Assembly (NCBI GenBank): GCA_011525695.1
Contig: WYBX01000006.1
Location: 1-50,279 of the forward strand
Source: Verrucomicrobiia bacterium
GTDB taxonomy: Bacteria; Verrucomicrobiota; Verrucomicrobiia; Opitutales; Opitutaceae
Direction: 5' to 3'
Length of the DNA: 50,279 bases
In this document: in pieces, positions 17,481-26,462 of the stretch
How positions within the stretch are numbered: the stretch's first letter is position 1
Layout: each line of letters starts with the position of its first letter
The notes under the pieces: generated by a model
Told to the model about the DNA's origin: nothing
Databases searched by the model: none
Seen by the model: only the letters and a program-made list of their open reading frames with translations
Translations under genes and position numbers: made by a program

Positions 17481-17504
17481 GAATCCTGGAACAGAACCAG
17501 ATTT

Positions 17505-17735
17505 ATGGAGGGCCGGAAGTCCGGAGGGCCAAAGGCCCGTTTCATCCCAGCCTGGGCCAATGGCCCAGGAATCCGTCGCGAAAATCTCAGGGCTGAAAGC
17601 CCGACTCATCGATCCGGACATCTGAGCTGATGAATCGGGCTTTCAGCCCTCAATCCTATTCAACGATGTTCCTGGGCCGTCGGCCCATGCTGGGAGGGTG
17701 TCGCGCCGTTGGCGCTTCAGGTCGCTATTATCGCA
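17505..17735. repeat. family B nested palindrome, full copy
   Basis: Order of modules: GGAGGGCCAAAGGCCCG, CAGCCTGGGCCAATGGCCCAGG, a short spacer, AGGGCTGAAAGCCCGA (about 17590-17606), a centre, TCGGGCTTTCAGCCCT (about 17635-17650), a spacer, CCTGGGCCGTCGGCCCA, GCTGGGA and CGCGCCGTTGGCGC (about 17702-17715). The whole unit is close to symmetrical about 17620 and each module is itself a hairpin. No gene in 17055-17872. Confidence 0.85.
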
Positions 17736-17872
17736 GACACCGGGCGACAATGATCGCTTCGGTTGAAAATCATGCGTCAAAACACCGCGGCGCGAGCGCC
17801 GCATTCCCAACCCTGCGTGATTCACATGGGACTGATGCGGCAAATGCACCGCATCCCCATGATTTATTCAGG

Positions 17873-20800
17873 CTAGTCGCCGGCGCCCACCGGCGCAGGC
17901 GGCGGGCCTTGGCGCAGCGCACGGGGTGTGCCGTCGTCGATCCGGGCGGGCCGCTCCTTCAGGCTGGCCAGGAATTCGACCACGTCGCGCAGCTGTATCT
18001 TCGTCAACACCGTCTGATAAATCTCAGGCATCGACGACGGCGCCCCTTCGCGCTTCGCGATGTCACGCTTGTTCACCTCAATGAGCCGGTTCTCCGTGTT
18101 GCGCAGGGAAATGGTGTCGGCACTCTCCTGCGCGAGCACGCCGGCCACTACTTCACCGGACCGCAGCGTCAGCACAATCGTGTCAAAGCCCGGTGCGATC
18201 GCGGCATTCGGCTTGAGGATCGACTCGAGCAGGTACTCGCGGTTGTGGCGCGCGCCGGTATCGGCGAGATCCGGCCCTGCATCGCCGCCGTCACCGCCGG
18301 CCCGATGGCAGCGGATGCACGCCAGCACGGGCTGCGTTTCAAAGACCCGCCGGCCGCGCTCGACATCTCCCCCGGCGAGCGCGACGCGAAATGGCGCGAG
18401 CGGATCCCCACCCGCGGCCAATGCCTTCTCGCGCCGGGCGAGCCGCGACCTGACTTCCGGTGCGTCGCGCCGGCTCGCCGCCGTGATTAACTCGAGCTGG
18501 ACTGCGGGCGCCACCTCGCCGCGATCCAGCGCATCGAGCATCTCCGCCAGCAGGACGTCGGCGGAGGGGTGGCGCAGCCGGCCCAATGATCGCAGGGCGG
18601 CCTTCTGCTCGGCGACGTCGCCGCGGCGGGCGAGATTCGCGAGGACGGGTGCAGCGGCCTCGGGCGCGAGGCGGGTTGAAATCGGGAGGGCGGCGAGCCG
18701 CAGCGCGGCGGCGGGCGAAGCGCTTGCTGCCGCCACGGCAGCGGCGAGCCGCGGATCCTTGATCTGATCGAGAGCGCGAAGGGCTGCAGCCCGGGTTTCG
18801 GGATCGTGACGATCGTCCTGGACGACGGCGAACAGCGTGTCGGCCGCGCCGGCAACCTCGAGCTGCTGCAATGCCTCCAATGCCGCGGTTTTCACCGGCG
18901 CGGGCGTGTGCGCCGCCAGCAGGCTGGAGATCGCCGGCTCCAGGGCCCGGATCACTGCGGCACGGTCCCGGGAGCTGACCGGCAGCGGCCGGTAAATCCC
19001 AACCAGCCGATCGCGCTGCGGCGGCTCCGGCCAGAGAGCCAGCTGCGCCAGCGCCTCGGCGCGCAGCGGCGCCGGCGCGTCATTCCGGGTGGCAAAGCGC
19101 ACGAGGGCGGCGAGGTTGGCAGGCTGGCCCAGCCGGAAGTGGGCGTTGATCGCGCGGACCATCGTGGACTCATCCCTGCCTGGCCGGCCAAGCAAATCCG
19201 CGAGCTGCGGCAGTGCCTCGTTGATGGGCGCGTCATTGATCGCAATCGCGGCTTCGCGGGCAACCAGCGAATCGGCATCCGCAAGGAATTGCGCGACCTC
19301 GGCACGGCCGAGCCGGCGGAGCGCGAGCACGGCACCGAGCCGGACGGCCCGGGACTCGTGGGAACGCGCGGCCGCGATCGCGCGGCCGTCGCCAATGCCG
19401 ACGAGTCCCATCACGAGCGCGTGACGGAGGTAGTTGTCACTGTCGTTGTTCGCCTCGAGCGCGGCGAACAGGGCGGGGATGGCACGGCCGGCGAGATCCG
19501 GTTGCGAGCGGACGGCTCCGATCTTGCCGAGGCTTTGGGCGGCGAAAAATTTCACGCGATTACTCTGGTCGCGAAGTGCCGAGATCATGGCGTCGGCCTG
19601 ATCCGCGGCGCGGCGATCGCCGAGCACCTTGAGCGACTGCGCCCGGATCTCCGGATCGGAGTCACCAACGAGCGATCGCAGCGGTTCGAGCGCGGCGGGA
19701 TTCTTTGCGGCAATCTGGCCGAGTCCCCACACCGCGTGGCGGCGCGCCAGCGCCTGCGCACCGGTCGGCGCGGCCGGCGTCCCGGCGACCCGCGCCAGCA
19801 GGTCGATGCTGTTGCCCCCCCGCTCCGCGAGCGTGAATTGCGCCTCGAGCCGGACCCGCCAGTCGGCGTGGCCCAGCAGCCGCGCGAGTTCGTCGGCGCT
19901 GCGGCGCGTCCAGTCACCTCCGATCAGCTGCTGCGTTTCCTTCACGATCGCATCGCCGGCATGCCGTGGATCCGAGATCGCGTAGATCCGGCCGCGTTTC
20001 GATTTCGGCCAGCCTTCCGCCCAGTCCGAGATATAGAGCCGGCCGTCGGGGCCAAACTTGACGTCGGTCGGCAACGCGGAGGTCAGGAAGGGCTCGGAAT
20101 CGCTGACCGTGTAGCTCGCGCCCTTCGGCTCGAGCCGATAGGTGAAAATTCCGCTGCGCGTGACGGCGCCCTTGAAATGCGTAATGAAGAGCGCGCCGCG
20201 GTAGGATGGGTTCAGCCCGGTGCCGGGATAATATGCGATGCCGGACGGGCCATCCTCGATGTTGGCCAGCGGCGCCAGCAGGTAAGACGGCTGGCCCTTG
20301 TGCCGCGGGTGCCAGAGCTTTTCGGTGTTCCAGGGACCGGCCCGGCCGAGCGGCGCAAACTGGTATCCAATCCGCCAGCCGCTGTCGCCGCCCTCGACCA
20401 CGTGCACGAGCCGCTCCTCGTCGCCCTGATCCGAGTCGTTGTCGCCGGTGAACAGATCCCCGTTCTCGGTGAAGAGCAGCGACTGCGGATTGCGGAGACC
20501 CCAGGCGACCAGTTCCATTTCCGATCCATCGGGATTGCAGCGATAAACCGCGCCCATGTCGGCGGTGTCGATGACCGCGCCCTCCCTGGTTTTGACGGTC
20601 GCGCCACGATCGCCATTGCTGAAGTAGAGCTTCCCGTCGGGGCCGAAGACGAGCCCGTGAAGATCGTGGCCGGTGAAGTTGAATCGGACGCCGTAACCGG
20701 TGCTGATTTCGGCGCGGGTCTCCGCGCGGTTGGCGCCAGTGAACCGCCACAGGCTCGGGATATTCGTGAACCACACCTGGCCGCGGCGCGCGAGGACGCC

Positions 20801-21502
20801 CGAGGCGATGCCGTCGAGTGCCGAGTTGAAGCCATCGGCGTAAATCTCGGAGCGATCCGCGACGCCGTCGCCATCGGTGTCCTCGAGCAACCGGAGAATC
20901 TCCCCCTCGATGGAGAGTTCCTTTTCGCCGGCGGGGCCGAAGGCCTTTCGGATGAGCGCGGCGCGATCCTCGACCGTGCGGCAGGCAAGCTCGTCCTCGA
21001 GCATCCACATGTAGTCGCGGATATCGAGGACGCTGGACCGGTAGCGATAGGTTTCGGCGACGAAGATCCGGCCGCGTTCGTCAAAGTTGAAGGCTACGGG
21101 ATTCGCGAGCATCGGTTCCGCGGCCCAGAGCTTTACCTCGAGCCCCGGCGGGACCTGCATCCGTTGCACGGCGAGCTGGGCCTCGTCCGAGGCGGGAGCG
21201 ATCTCGGGCTCAGGAACTCGGCTGCCTGGTTTATGGACCTGTCCCTTCGCGGTCGTTGCGGCTGGCTCCTCGTCGTCGTCGATGTCCGCGGCAATGGCGG
21301 GTGAAACCCAGAGCGCACCGGCCGACAGCAACCCAACCGATACCAGCCGGAGAAACCCCCATTTAGTGCGGTGGTTGCAGTCGCGGGCAGTCGGCGCCGG
21401 CATCGGCAGAGCCGGAAGGATGGCGGCGGCAACCACAGACGACAGATGGCGGGGAGTGAAATGGGCACGAAAATGCGCCCGAACAGGCCGGGTGTGGGTC
21501 AT
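17873..21502 (-). CDS. PVC-type heme-binding dehydrogenase/HEAT protein
   Basis: 1209 residues from ATG 21502; the frame is open to 21961, but that part is repeat DNA. A hydrophobic export segment (KWGFLRLVSVGLLSAGALWV) ends near AIAADI, although 50 residues precede it, so ATG 21403 is an alternative. A six-bladed propeller-like dehydrogenase domain follows (MQVPPGLEVKLWAAEPMLANPVAF, FVAETYRY, LYFSNGDRG, GLRNPQSLLF, GDNDSDQGDEERL). Then come many HEAT repeats (about 480-1030) and a cytochrome c-like domain with CIRCH (1062-1066). This architecture is a hallmark of Planctomycetes and Verrucomicrobia; the role is probably periplasmic sugar or alcohol oxidation but is unproven. Stands alone. Confidence 0.93.
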   Translation of the reverse strand: MTHTRPVRAHFRAHFTPRHLSSVVAAAILPALPMPAPTARDCNHRTKWGFLRLVSVGLLSAGALWVSPAIAADIDDDEEPAATTAKGQVHKPGSRVPEPEIAPASDEAQLAVQRMQVPPGLEVKLWAAEPMLANPVAFNFDERGRIFVAETYRYRSSVLDIRDYMWMLEDELACRTVEDRAALIRKAFGPAGEKELSIEGEILRLLEDTDGDGVADRSEIYADGFNSALDGIASGVLARRGQVWFTNIPSLWRFTGANRAETRAEISTGYGVRFNFTGHDLHGLVFGPDGKLYFSNGDRGATVKTREGAVIDTADMGAVYRCNPDGSEMELVAWGLRNPQSLLFTENGDLFTGDNDSDQGDEERLVHVVEGGDSGWRIGYQFAPLGRAGPWNTEKLWHPRHKGQPSYLLAPLANIEDGPSGIAYYPGTGLNPSYRGALFITHFKGAVTRSGIFTYRLEPKGASYTVSDSEPFLTSALPTDVKFGPDGRLYISDWAEGWPKSKRGRIYAISDPRHAGDAIVKETQQLIGGDWTRRSADELARLLGHADWRVRLEAQFTLAERGGNSIDLLARVAGTPAAPTGAQALARRHAVWGLGQIAAKNPAALEPLRSLVGDSDPEIRAQSLKVLGDRRAADQADAMISALRDQSNRVKFFAAQSLGKIGAVRSQPDLAGRAIPALFAALEANNDSDNYLRHALVMGLVGIGDGRAIAAARSHESRAVRLGAVLALRRLGRAEVAQFLADADSLVAREAAIAINDAPINEALPQLADLLGRPGRDESTMVRAINAHFRLGQPANLAALVRFATRNDAPAPLRAEALAQLALWPEPPQRDRLVGIYRPLPVSSRDRAAVIRALEPAISSLLAAHTPAPVKTAALEALQQLEVAGAADTLFAVVQDDRHDPETRAAALRALDQIKDPRLAAAVAAASASPAAALRLAALPISTRLAPEAAAPVLANLARRGDVAEQKAALRSLGRLRHPSADVLLAEMLDALDRGEVAPAVQLELITAASRRDAPEVRSRLARREKALAAGGDPLAPFRVALAGGDVERGRRVFETQPVLACIRCHRAGGDGGDAGPDLADTGARHNREYLLESILKPNAAIAPGFDTIVLTLRSGEVVAGVLAQESADTISLRNTENRLIEVNKRDIAKREGAPSSMPEIYQTVLTKIQLRDVVEFLASLKERPARIDDGTPRALRQGPPPAPVGAGD

Positions 21503-21964
21503 GGGGACGCGCAGCGTAGGTGCGGTCCTCGGTGTGGCAAGCCGCGGTTCGGGATCCTGCGGCCGGGGCGGCCGGCCCGCCGTAGCTTCAGCGAAGGAGG
21601 GAGCCCGGCCCTCCATGATTCCGTGATTCACCCGCTTGCTGGGGATGCGGCGCCCCGCCGCGTTCAAACCCGTTCCGCATTGCGATCGGCGGGCGCAGCA
21701 AGACTGCACCCCTACGAATCCAATTCTGATCCCTGGACTCGAAACTGATTCATGGAGGGACGACCCCCTCGACGGGGCCGTGAGACTGCCGAACCGGCTC
21801 CGTGTCGTCCACAAAACGGAATGTGAAGCGCATCCAGCGCAGCCCATCGATTTCATTGGCCGTGACGGAGCACGGCCCTCCATGTACGAGGTTCGGAACG
21901 TTGTGGCCGTGACGGTCTGCCCTCCGAAGGCTGGCCGAACGGGCAGGCTGCGCCCCTGCAAGCC
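21503..21964. repeat. family A mosaic repeat, longest copy
   Basis: From about 21584: AGCTTCAGCGAAGGAGGGAGC, CCCTCCATGATTCCGTGATTC, GATGCGGCGCCCCGCCGCG (module 1), GGGCGCAG-CAAGA-CTGCACCCC (module 2), the linker to CATGGAGGGACGACC...GTGTCGTCCAC (module 3, here split by a roughly 40-bp insert), the linker CGCAGCCCATCGATTTCATT, GGCCGTGACGGAGCACGGCC (module 4, about 21859-21878) and the GTACGAGGTTCGGAACGTTG tail. It fills the gap between the PVC-type gene and the kinase stop and creates a false 153-residue extension of the former. Confidence 0.88.
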
Positions 21965-23071
21965 CTAGTCTTCGGCCGGGCTGAGCGGCAGCGTGAACGA
22001 GAACGTGGCGCCCTTTCCGGGAACGCTCGCGGCCCAGATCCGGCCGCCGTGATCTTCGACGATCTTCCGGCAGATCGTGAGGCCCAGCCCGGTGCCGTGC
22101 TGCTTGCCATGCGTCGTGAATGGCCGGAAGAGCGATTCCGCAATTTCCGGTGCGATGCCCCTTCCGGTGTCCTGGATGTCGATTTGCAGCGCGTCGTCCC
22201 GCTCGGCGAACCGCAGCAGGATCCGGCCGCCCTCGGGCATTTCATCAACCGCGTTGTTCAGCAAATTGTAGAAAAGCCGCGAGAGCCGCTGGGGATCGAT
22301 GTGCACCTGGACCTTCGGCGGCGGATTCTCGAGCAAAAGTTTGACTCCGCGCTCCGCAACCTCCGGCCGCACTTCCTCCGCCAGCGGATTCATATACCGC
22401 GAAAAATCGAGCCGCCGCAGCTTCGGACGCTGGCCGCTCGGCTTGGTGAACTCGATCAGCTCCTGCAGCATGTTTGTCATCCGCTCGACCTGCCGCGTGA
22501 TCTTGTTCTGGGCCTGCAATCGCATCGGCGGACTTGTGTCGTCGCTGCAAGCCAGCTCAGCCGCGAGCCCGATGATTGTCAGCGGATTCTTGAAATCATG
22601 GACGATCGTGCCGGCGAACCGGCCAATCACGGCCAGCCGTTCCGCCTGCACGATCTCGTCGACGTACTTCTGGTTGAGGCTGCGCATCCGCCCGCTGAAT
22701 TCGCGGATGATGTTGAGGGCGAGATTGGGACGCTGTTCGAGGAGCCGGAGCAGCTTGTCCCGACCGAGGAAGAACGCCCTCGTCTCGACCTCCGTCGTGG
22801 CGGTCGCGCTCCGCGGCGCGTCATCCACGACCGCCATCTCGCCAAAGAAGTCACCGGGACCAATCCGGGCGAGCACCCGCGGTTCGTTGCGACCGACGAC
22901 GGCGGAAATTCTCACCATGCCCGATTCGACGACGTAGAAGCCGTCACCGGGATCGCCGGCGGAGAAAATCACCTCGTTCGCGGCGAAGTTGCGGACATGG
23001 CCTTCCGCCTCCAGTGCGTGCAATTCGTCGCTCAGCACACCGCCGAAACGCTTTCCGATCGTGGAAGCCAT
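21965..23071 (-). CDS. cyclic nucleotide-binding-domain sensor histidine kinase
   Basis: 368 residues from ATG 23071; the frame opens at 23257, but the first 62 residues read through a repeat module. The cNMP-binding (CRP-like) domain (about 15-125) has FSAGDPGDGFYVVESGMVRI and the phosphate-cassette-like FFGEMAVVDDAPRSATATT. A short helix leads to the HisKA box FAGTIVHDFKNPLTIIGL with H158, then the GHKL ATPase with NNAVDEM, DTGRGIAPE, GTGLGLTI and GKGATFSFTLPL. No membrane helix: a soluble kinase that may respond to cAMP, c-di-GMP or redox-type input. No response regulator is adjacent (orphan). The 23205-23295 stretch upstream contains family A module 2 and probably part of the promoter region. 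Confidence 0.9.
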   Translation of the reverse strand: MASTIGKRFGGVLSDELHALEAEGHVRNFAANEVIFSAGDPGDGFYVVESGMVRISAVVGRNEPRVLARIGPGDFFGEMAVVDDAPRSATATTEVETRAFFLGRDKLLRLLEQRPNLALNIIREFSGRMRSLNQKYVDEIVQAERLAVIGRFAGTIVHDFKNPLTIIGLAAELACSDDTSPPMRLQAQNKITRQVERMTNMLQELIEFTKPSGQRPKLRRLDFSRYMNPLAEEVRPEVAERGVKLLLENPPPKVQVHIDPQRLSRLFYNLLNNAVDEMPEGGRILLRFAERDDALQIDIQDTGRGIAPEIAESLFRPFTTHGKQHGTGLGLTICRKIVEDHGGRIWAASVPGKGATFSFTLPLSPAED

Positions 23072-23204
23072 TGGCGCCAGAGTACGGTTACGCCGCACCG
23101 GGTAAAGGCCCAAGCCCGAGGGGACTCTCGGAAGTTCCGATCTGTCCCACCTGACCTGCCGCGACGCCGCTCCATGAGAATGTATCGGATCCGGAAATCT
23201 GAAA

Positions 23205-23295
23205 TCGGTCGTAGCAGGGGCGCAGTCTTGCCTGCGCCCGCATTCGAAATCAATCACCCGTCCCGCGGGGGCGCAGCCGCAACCGAGTTCGGCAT
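23205..23295. repeat. family A module 2 hairpins
   Basis: GGGGCGCAG-TCTTGC-CTGCGCCC (about 23216-23239) is the same hairpin as in the tandem array at 12188. GGGGGCGCAGCCGCAACC (about 23264-23281) is a half unit. The sequence lies upstream of the kinase start at 23071 and ends near the stop of the flavin reductase at 23334. Confidence 0.7.
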
Positions 23296-23333
23296 CAATT
23301 CCGATGCCGCGCCGTTGGCGCTCTTGGCCGCGA

Positions 23334-23873
23334 TCACGCCGCGGGTGTCGCCGCTTTCACGGCCGCGGCGAGCCGGACGGTGGCGCGGGCGCATTCGGCG
23401 ACGCGCGCCGTGATTTGCGGATCACGAATCGCCTCGCCCTCGAAGCATGCGCCCGTCGTGTAGACAAAGCGCGGCACGATTACGCAGCGGAAATCGAGCA
23501 TCAGGCTGTTGGCCAGGCTCATGATTGCCATGTAGCTGCCGGCACCGCCGGCCGAGCAGAGAAAACCCACCACCTTGTCCTCCCAGGCCTTGCCGGTGAG
23601 CTCGATGAGGTTCTTCACCACGGCATTGGCATCGTAGTTGTAGATGGGCGTCGCGATCAGCACACCGGCGGCGCCGGCGAGCCATTGCTTCGCGATGGCG
23701 ACATTGGGATGGCCGTAGGCCTTCTCGCCATCGCAAGGCGGCAGCGGAAGCTCGCGCAGGTCCAGGAGGTTGAAGGGCACGCCATCCTCCTGCAGCACGC
23801 GGGCCGCCTCGCGTGCGAGCGTGCGGCTGTAGCTCTCGGAATGCAGGCTGGCGGAGACGATCAGCAGGCGCAT
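23334..23873 (-). CDS. NAD(P)H-dependent FMN reductase
   Basis: 179 residues, flavodoxin-like fold. The phosphate-binding loop is SASLHSESYSRTLA (about 7-20), the flavin-contact segment is IATPIYNYDANAVVKNLIEL, and GGAGSYMAI resembles the third FMN-binding loop. Length and motifs fit the SsuE/ArsH-like FMN_red family, which reduces FMN or quinones with NAD(P)H. No partner monooxygenase gene is adjacent. It is followed 12 bp upstream in gene order by an NTF2-like gene on the same strand (stop at 23886), so the two are probably cotranscribed. No signal peptide; cytoplasmic. Confidence 0.9.
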   Translation of the reverse strand: MRLLIVSASLHSESYSRTLAREAARVLQEDGVPFNLLDLRELPLPPCDGEKAYGHPNVAIAKQWLAGAAGVLIATPIYNYDANAVVKNLIELTGKAWEDKVVGFLCSAGGAGSYMAIMSLANSLMLDFRCVIVPRFVYTTGACFEGEAIRDPQITARVAECARATVRLAAAVKAATPAA

Positions 23874-23885
23874 GGCGGCCGCAGA

Positions 23886-24350
23886 CTACTTCTTCGCGCC
23901 GGCGGCGGGCGGATTCTTGCAGGACTGCCAGGCCAGGAACCGCCACCGGCCGTTCTCATTGCGCCAGACCGCCAGGTAATTGAGGTCGTTGATCAGCCGC
24001 GAACCGTCGGCCTTGGCCTTCATGTGAAAAAGCGCCCGGCCCCGCATCAACACGATCCCAGGCGCCACGGACTCGAATGTCCGCTCCGGGTACTCGATCG
24101 CCTCGTAGATGTTCCCGCCGTTCACAATCCCCTCGATCTGCGACGCCTTCCGATCCACGCGACCACTGGAGTGCGCATAGTGGAGTTCGTCGGAATAGAT
24201 CGCCTCGAGCGCGGAGCGATCGGCCGACCTCGTGGCGGCGATCCGTGCATCATCGGCGGCCTGAACCGCGGCAATGATCTTGGCATCGGCAGCGGCGAGC
24301 GGAGAGAGAACGAGCAGCAGGAAGGGCAGCAGTCGGAGCAGGTTTTTCAT
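23886..24350 (-). CDS. exported NTF2/SnoaL-like protein
   Basis: 154 residues with a clear signal peptide (MKNLLRLLPFLLLVLSPLAAA, then DAK). The mature part is a single SnoaL/DUF4440-type cone fold: an N-terminal helix (KIIAAVQAADDARIAATRSAD), ALEAIYSDELHYAHSSGRV, and a closing beta sheet with FHMKAKADGSRLINDLNYLAVWRNENGRWRFLAWQS. DUF4440 proteins bind small hydrophobic ligands or have unknown function; no catalytic residue is obvious. Periplasmic. It lies 12 bp from the flavin reductase on the same strand and about 140 bp downstream of the thioesterase. The intergenic sequence at 24351-24492 is low-complexity (GGGACAAAGGACCAGGGACA). Confidence 0.85.
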   Translation of the reverse strand: MKNLLRLLPFLLLVLSPLAAADAKIIAAVQAADDARIAATRSADRSALEAIYSDELHYAHSSGRVDRKASQIEGIVNGGNIYEAIEYPERTFESVAPGIVLMRGRALFHMKAKADGSRLINDLNYLAVWRNENGRWRFLAWQSCKNPPAAGAKK

Positions 24351-24492
24351 GGGAGGAGAAGGGACAAAGGACCAGGGACAAAGGACGAGGGACTAGGGAC
24401 GATGACCGGCGGACAAGCGCGAATGGAGGCCGGTTTTCGGGGAAAAAGGAAGTGCAGAAGGAATGGGCTCGCCCCGGCTTCGCAGCGACTGC

Positions 24493-24891
24493 TTAACGCT
24501 TCACCGGCTGCGGCCGGCCGGACTCGTCAATCGCGACGTAGGTGTACATGCCTTCGGTGACGTGCATCAGGGTCGTGTCCGCGAAGCGCTGCACCCACGC
24601 CTCAACGCGGATTTTCATCGAAGTCCGGCCAATCCCGAGGAGCTGCGCGTAACAGGTGACGACATCGCCGACATTCACCGGCCGCAGGAAGGACATGCCG
24701 TCGACGGCGACTGTCGTGACCCGGCAATGGGCCGTGCCGCGGGCGAGAATTGCGCCGCCCAGATCCATCTGGGACATCAGCCAGCCGCCGAAGATGTCGC
24801 CGTTGGCATTGGCATCGGCAGGCATGGCAATGGTGCGGATGACCACCTCGCCATGCGGGTGCGATTCGGGTGTCGATGCGCGGGCTGACAT
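24493..24891 (-). CDS. acyl-CoA thioesterase, YciA-like hotdog
   Basis: 132 residues from ATG 24891 (MSARASTPESHPHGEVV); the frame opens at 24972, but the preceding 27 residues are Pro/Ala-rich and atypical. The single hotdog domain shows MPADANANGDIFGGWLMSQMDLGGAI, where N-G-D-x-F-G-G-W followed by a helix with D is the active-site pattern of YciA/BACH thioesterases, then VDGMSFLRPVNVGDVVTCY and TEGMYTYVAID. It hydrolyses short- to medium-chain acyl-CoA in the cytoplasm. It stands between the propeller gene and the NTF2-like gene on the same strand; cotranscription is possible but gaps exceed 100 bp. Confidence 0.92.
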   Translation of the reverse strand: MSARASTPESHPHGEVVIRTIAMPADANANGDIFGGWLMSQMDLGGAILARGTAHCRVTTVAVDGMSFLRPVNVGDVVTCYAQLLGIGRTSMKIRVEAWVQRFADTTLMHVTEGMYTYVAIDESGRPQPVKR

Positions 24892-25023
24892 GTGGCCGCG
24901 AGCAAAGGGCGGCGCGGCAGTTGGCGCAAGCCGGGAGGGGTTCCGCGGCGCGGAGTCAGGTTCAAGGGGCAAAGTCCAATGCCCGCAATTACCTGTCTGC
25001 TGCCGCGTCGGGAAACATCCGGG

Positions 25024-25944
25024 TCACTCCCGCGCATAGCGCAGCAGCGTGCGGCTGGATTCGGAGGCCACAAAGATGCTGCGGCCGTCCCGGGAGAAGC
25101 CGACGGCCTCGGCTTGGGGCAGCTGGTGCGGGGCGAGCCGGATGGGCGTACGCGACAGCGCCTCCGGCCAGGTCTCCCCAGCGTCGCGCGGATACAACCA
25201 GGTATCCGCATAGGTGAGGACCACGGCCGCGGTGCCGTCGGGTGCGAAATCCAGGCCGCAGATGAATCCGCGCATCCGGCCGAAAAGCTGCGCGAGCGGC
25301 ACACCGGGCAGGATGGGCACCGCCGCGTGCGGGACCGACCCGACGAATTTGGCGACTGCAATTCGATCGGTGGCGTCCCATGGCACCCGATACAGCCGCG
25401 GCGGGGCTTCGCGCTTGGTCAGCAGGTAAACCATCCCGTCCGCGGGATTCACGGCGACGCCTTCGCAGTCATGCGGGCCATCCTCGTACCGGACCCTGAG
25501 GGAGCGGGCCGGCCGGGCGCTTAGGTCGCCCTGCGGGCTGAGGTGGGCCGGGTCGGGTTCCTCGATCAAATGCAGCCAGGTGTGCTCGCGGCGGGCGTCG
25601 TTGTCCCCGGTGTCCGCGACGAGCAGCCATGATTTTCCCTCCCTCTCGAAGGAGGCAAGACCCTCCCAGTCAGTATTGGCGGTGCCCAGGATGAGCAGGG
25701 TGCCCCGCAGTTCACCCGTATTCGAAACCGCGTACAGACGCGGCTTCCCGCCGCTGTCCTCCAGCAGCCAGAGCAGGTCGGGGCTGCGGTGCGATGTCGT
25801 CAGCCCGCTGGTCTCGTTGCGCGGCGGCGCAGTAAGGGTTCCGGCGACCGCCGGTGCCGCCTCGGTGGGCGACTCCGCAGCCGCGGTGGTCAGCGCCGCC
25901 AGCGCCGTGGCGAAGGCGATGGTGGACCGGAACACGGTTTCCAT
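25024..25944 (-). CDS. exported beta-propeller protein of unknown function
   Basis: 306 residues from ATG 25944 (METVFRSTIAFATALAALTT); ATG 25959 is equally possible. A signal peptide ends near TAAAES. The mature part is a beta-propeller: ETSGLTTSHRSPDLLWLLEDSGG, LRGTLLILGTANTDWEGLASF, WLLVADTGDNDARREH, CEGVAVNPADGMVYLLTKRE, LDFAPDGTAAVVLTYADTWL and AVGFSRDGRSIFVASESS. The 'SGL..S...pdllW...DSGg' and 'DWEgla' phrases recur in propeller proteins of bacteria, some labelled esterase-like phytase, but no catalytic residues are confirmed here. Periplasmic or secreted. Upstream (25945-26462) is mostly family A repeat. Confidence 0.8.
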   Translation of the reverse strand: METVFRSTIAFATALAALTTAAAESPTEAAPAVAGTLTAPPRNETSGLTTSHRSPDLLWLLEDSGGKPRLYAVSNTGELRGTLLILGTANTDWEGLASFEREGKSWLLVADTGDNDARREHTWLHLIEEPDPAHLSPQGDLSARPARSLRVRYEDGPHDCEGVAVNPADGMVYLLTKREAPPRLYRVPWDATDRIAVAKFVGSVPHAAVPILPGVPLAQLFGRMRGFICGLDFAPDGTAAVVLTYADTWLYPRDAGETWPEALSRTPIRLAPHQLPQAEAVGFSRDGRSIFVASESSRTLLRYARE

Positions 25945-26029
25945 GTTTGGCGAAGGCATGCGTTGATGGACCAGAAGGTCTCCAAGTCGACGCCCGATTG
26001 CCACGCGGGTTCCGCGTCATCCGCAAATC

Positions 26030-26300
26030 AAATGGGATCGTGGGATTCGAAAGCAGGATCCTGGAGGGACGACTCCCTCGGCAGGCTCGGGACCGTGAGC
26101 CCGTCGAACCGGCTCCGTGTCGTCCACTAACCCGTTGGGAAAATCATCCTGCGCAGCCCATCGATTTCTTTGGCCGTGACGGAGCACGGCCCTCCATGAA
26201 TCCGTGATTCACCCGTTTCTTGGAAATGCGGCGCCCCGCCGCGTTGACGGTGTGCCACCATATGTTGGGGATCCTGCACCCCCGCCGCGTTCAATCCATT
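26030..26300. repeat. family A mosaic repeat
   Basis: TGGGATTCGAAAGCAGGATCC linker, TGGAGGGACGACTCCC with a roughly 40-bp insert before GTGTCGTCCAC (module 3), CGCAGCCCATCGATTTCTTT linker, GGCCGTGACGGAGCACGGCC (module 4, about 26173-26192), CTCCATGAATCCGTGATTCA, then GATGCGG-type module 1 twice (ATGCGGCGCCCCGCCGCG; CACCCCCGCCGCG). The inserted module 3 (CTCGGCAGGCTCGGGACCGT) matches the split form at 21770-21810. It fills the gap between the divergent propeller and deoC genes. Confidence 0.85.
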
Positions 26301-26462
26301 TCAGAATGCATCTTCCGCGACGAGGCCGTCGCGGCTCCACCCACGTGGAATCGAGCGATCTTGGGAATGTGAATCTCGATGGGGCGACACCATGCCAGCT
26401 TGGACCGCCAGCCCCGGCTGGTTTTCAATTGTTTTCAGGCCGGCCGGTCCGATAGTTGCCGC

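Noticed and set aside
18806..21304. 832-codon plus-strand frame opposite the PVC-type gene
   Set aside because: Antisense shadow; the minus strand encodes recognised propeller, HEAT and CxxCH segments throughout.
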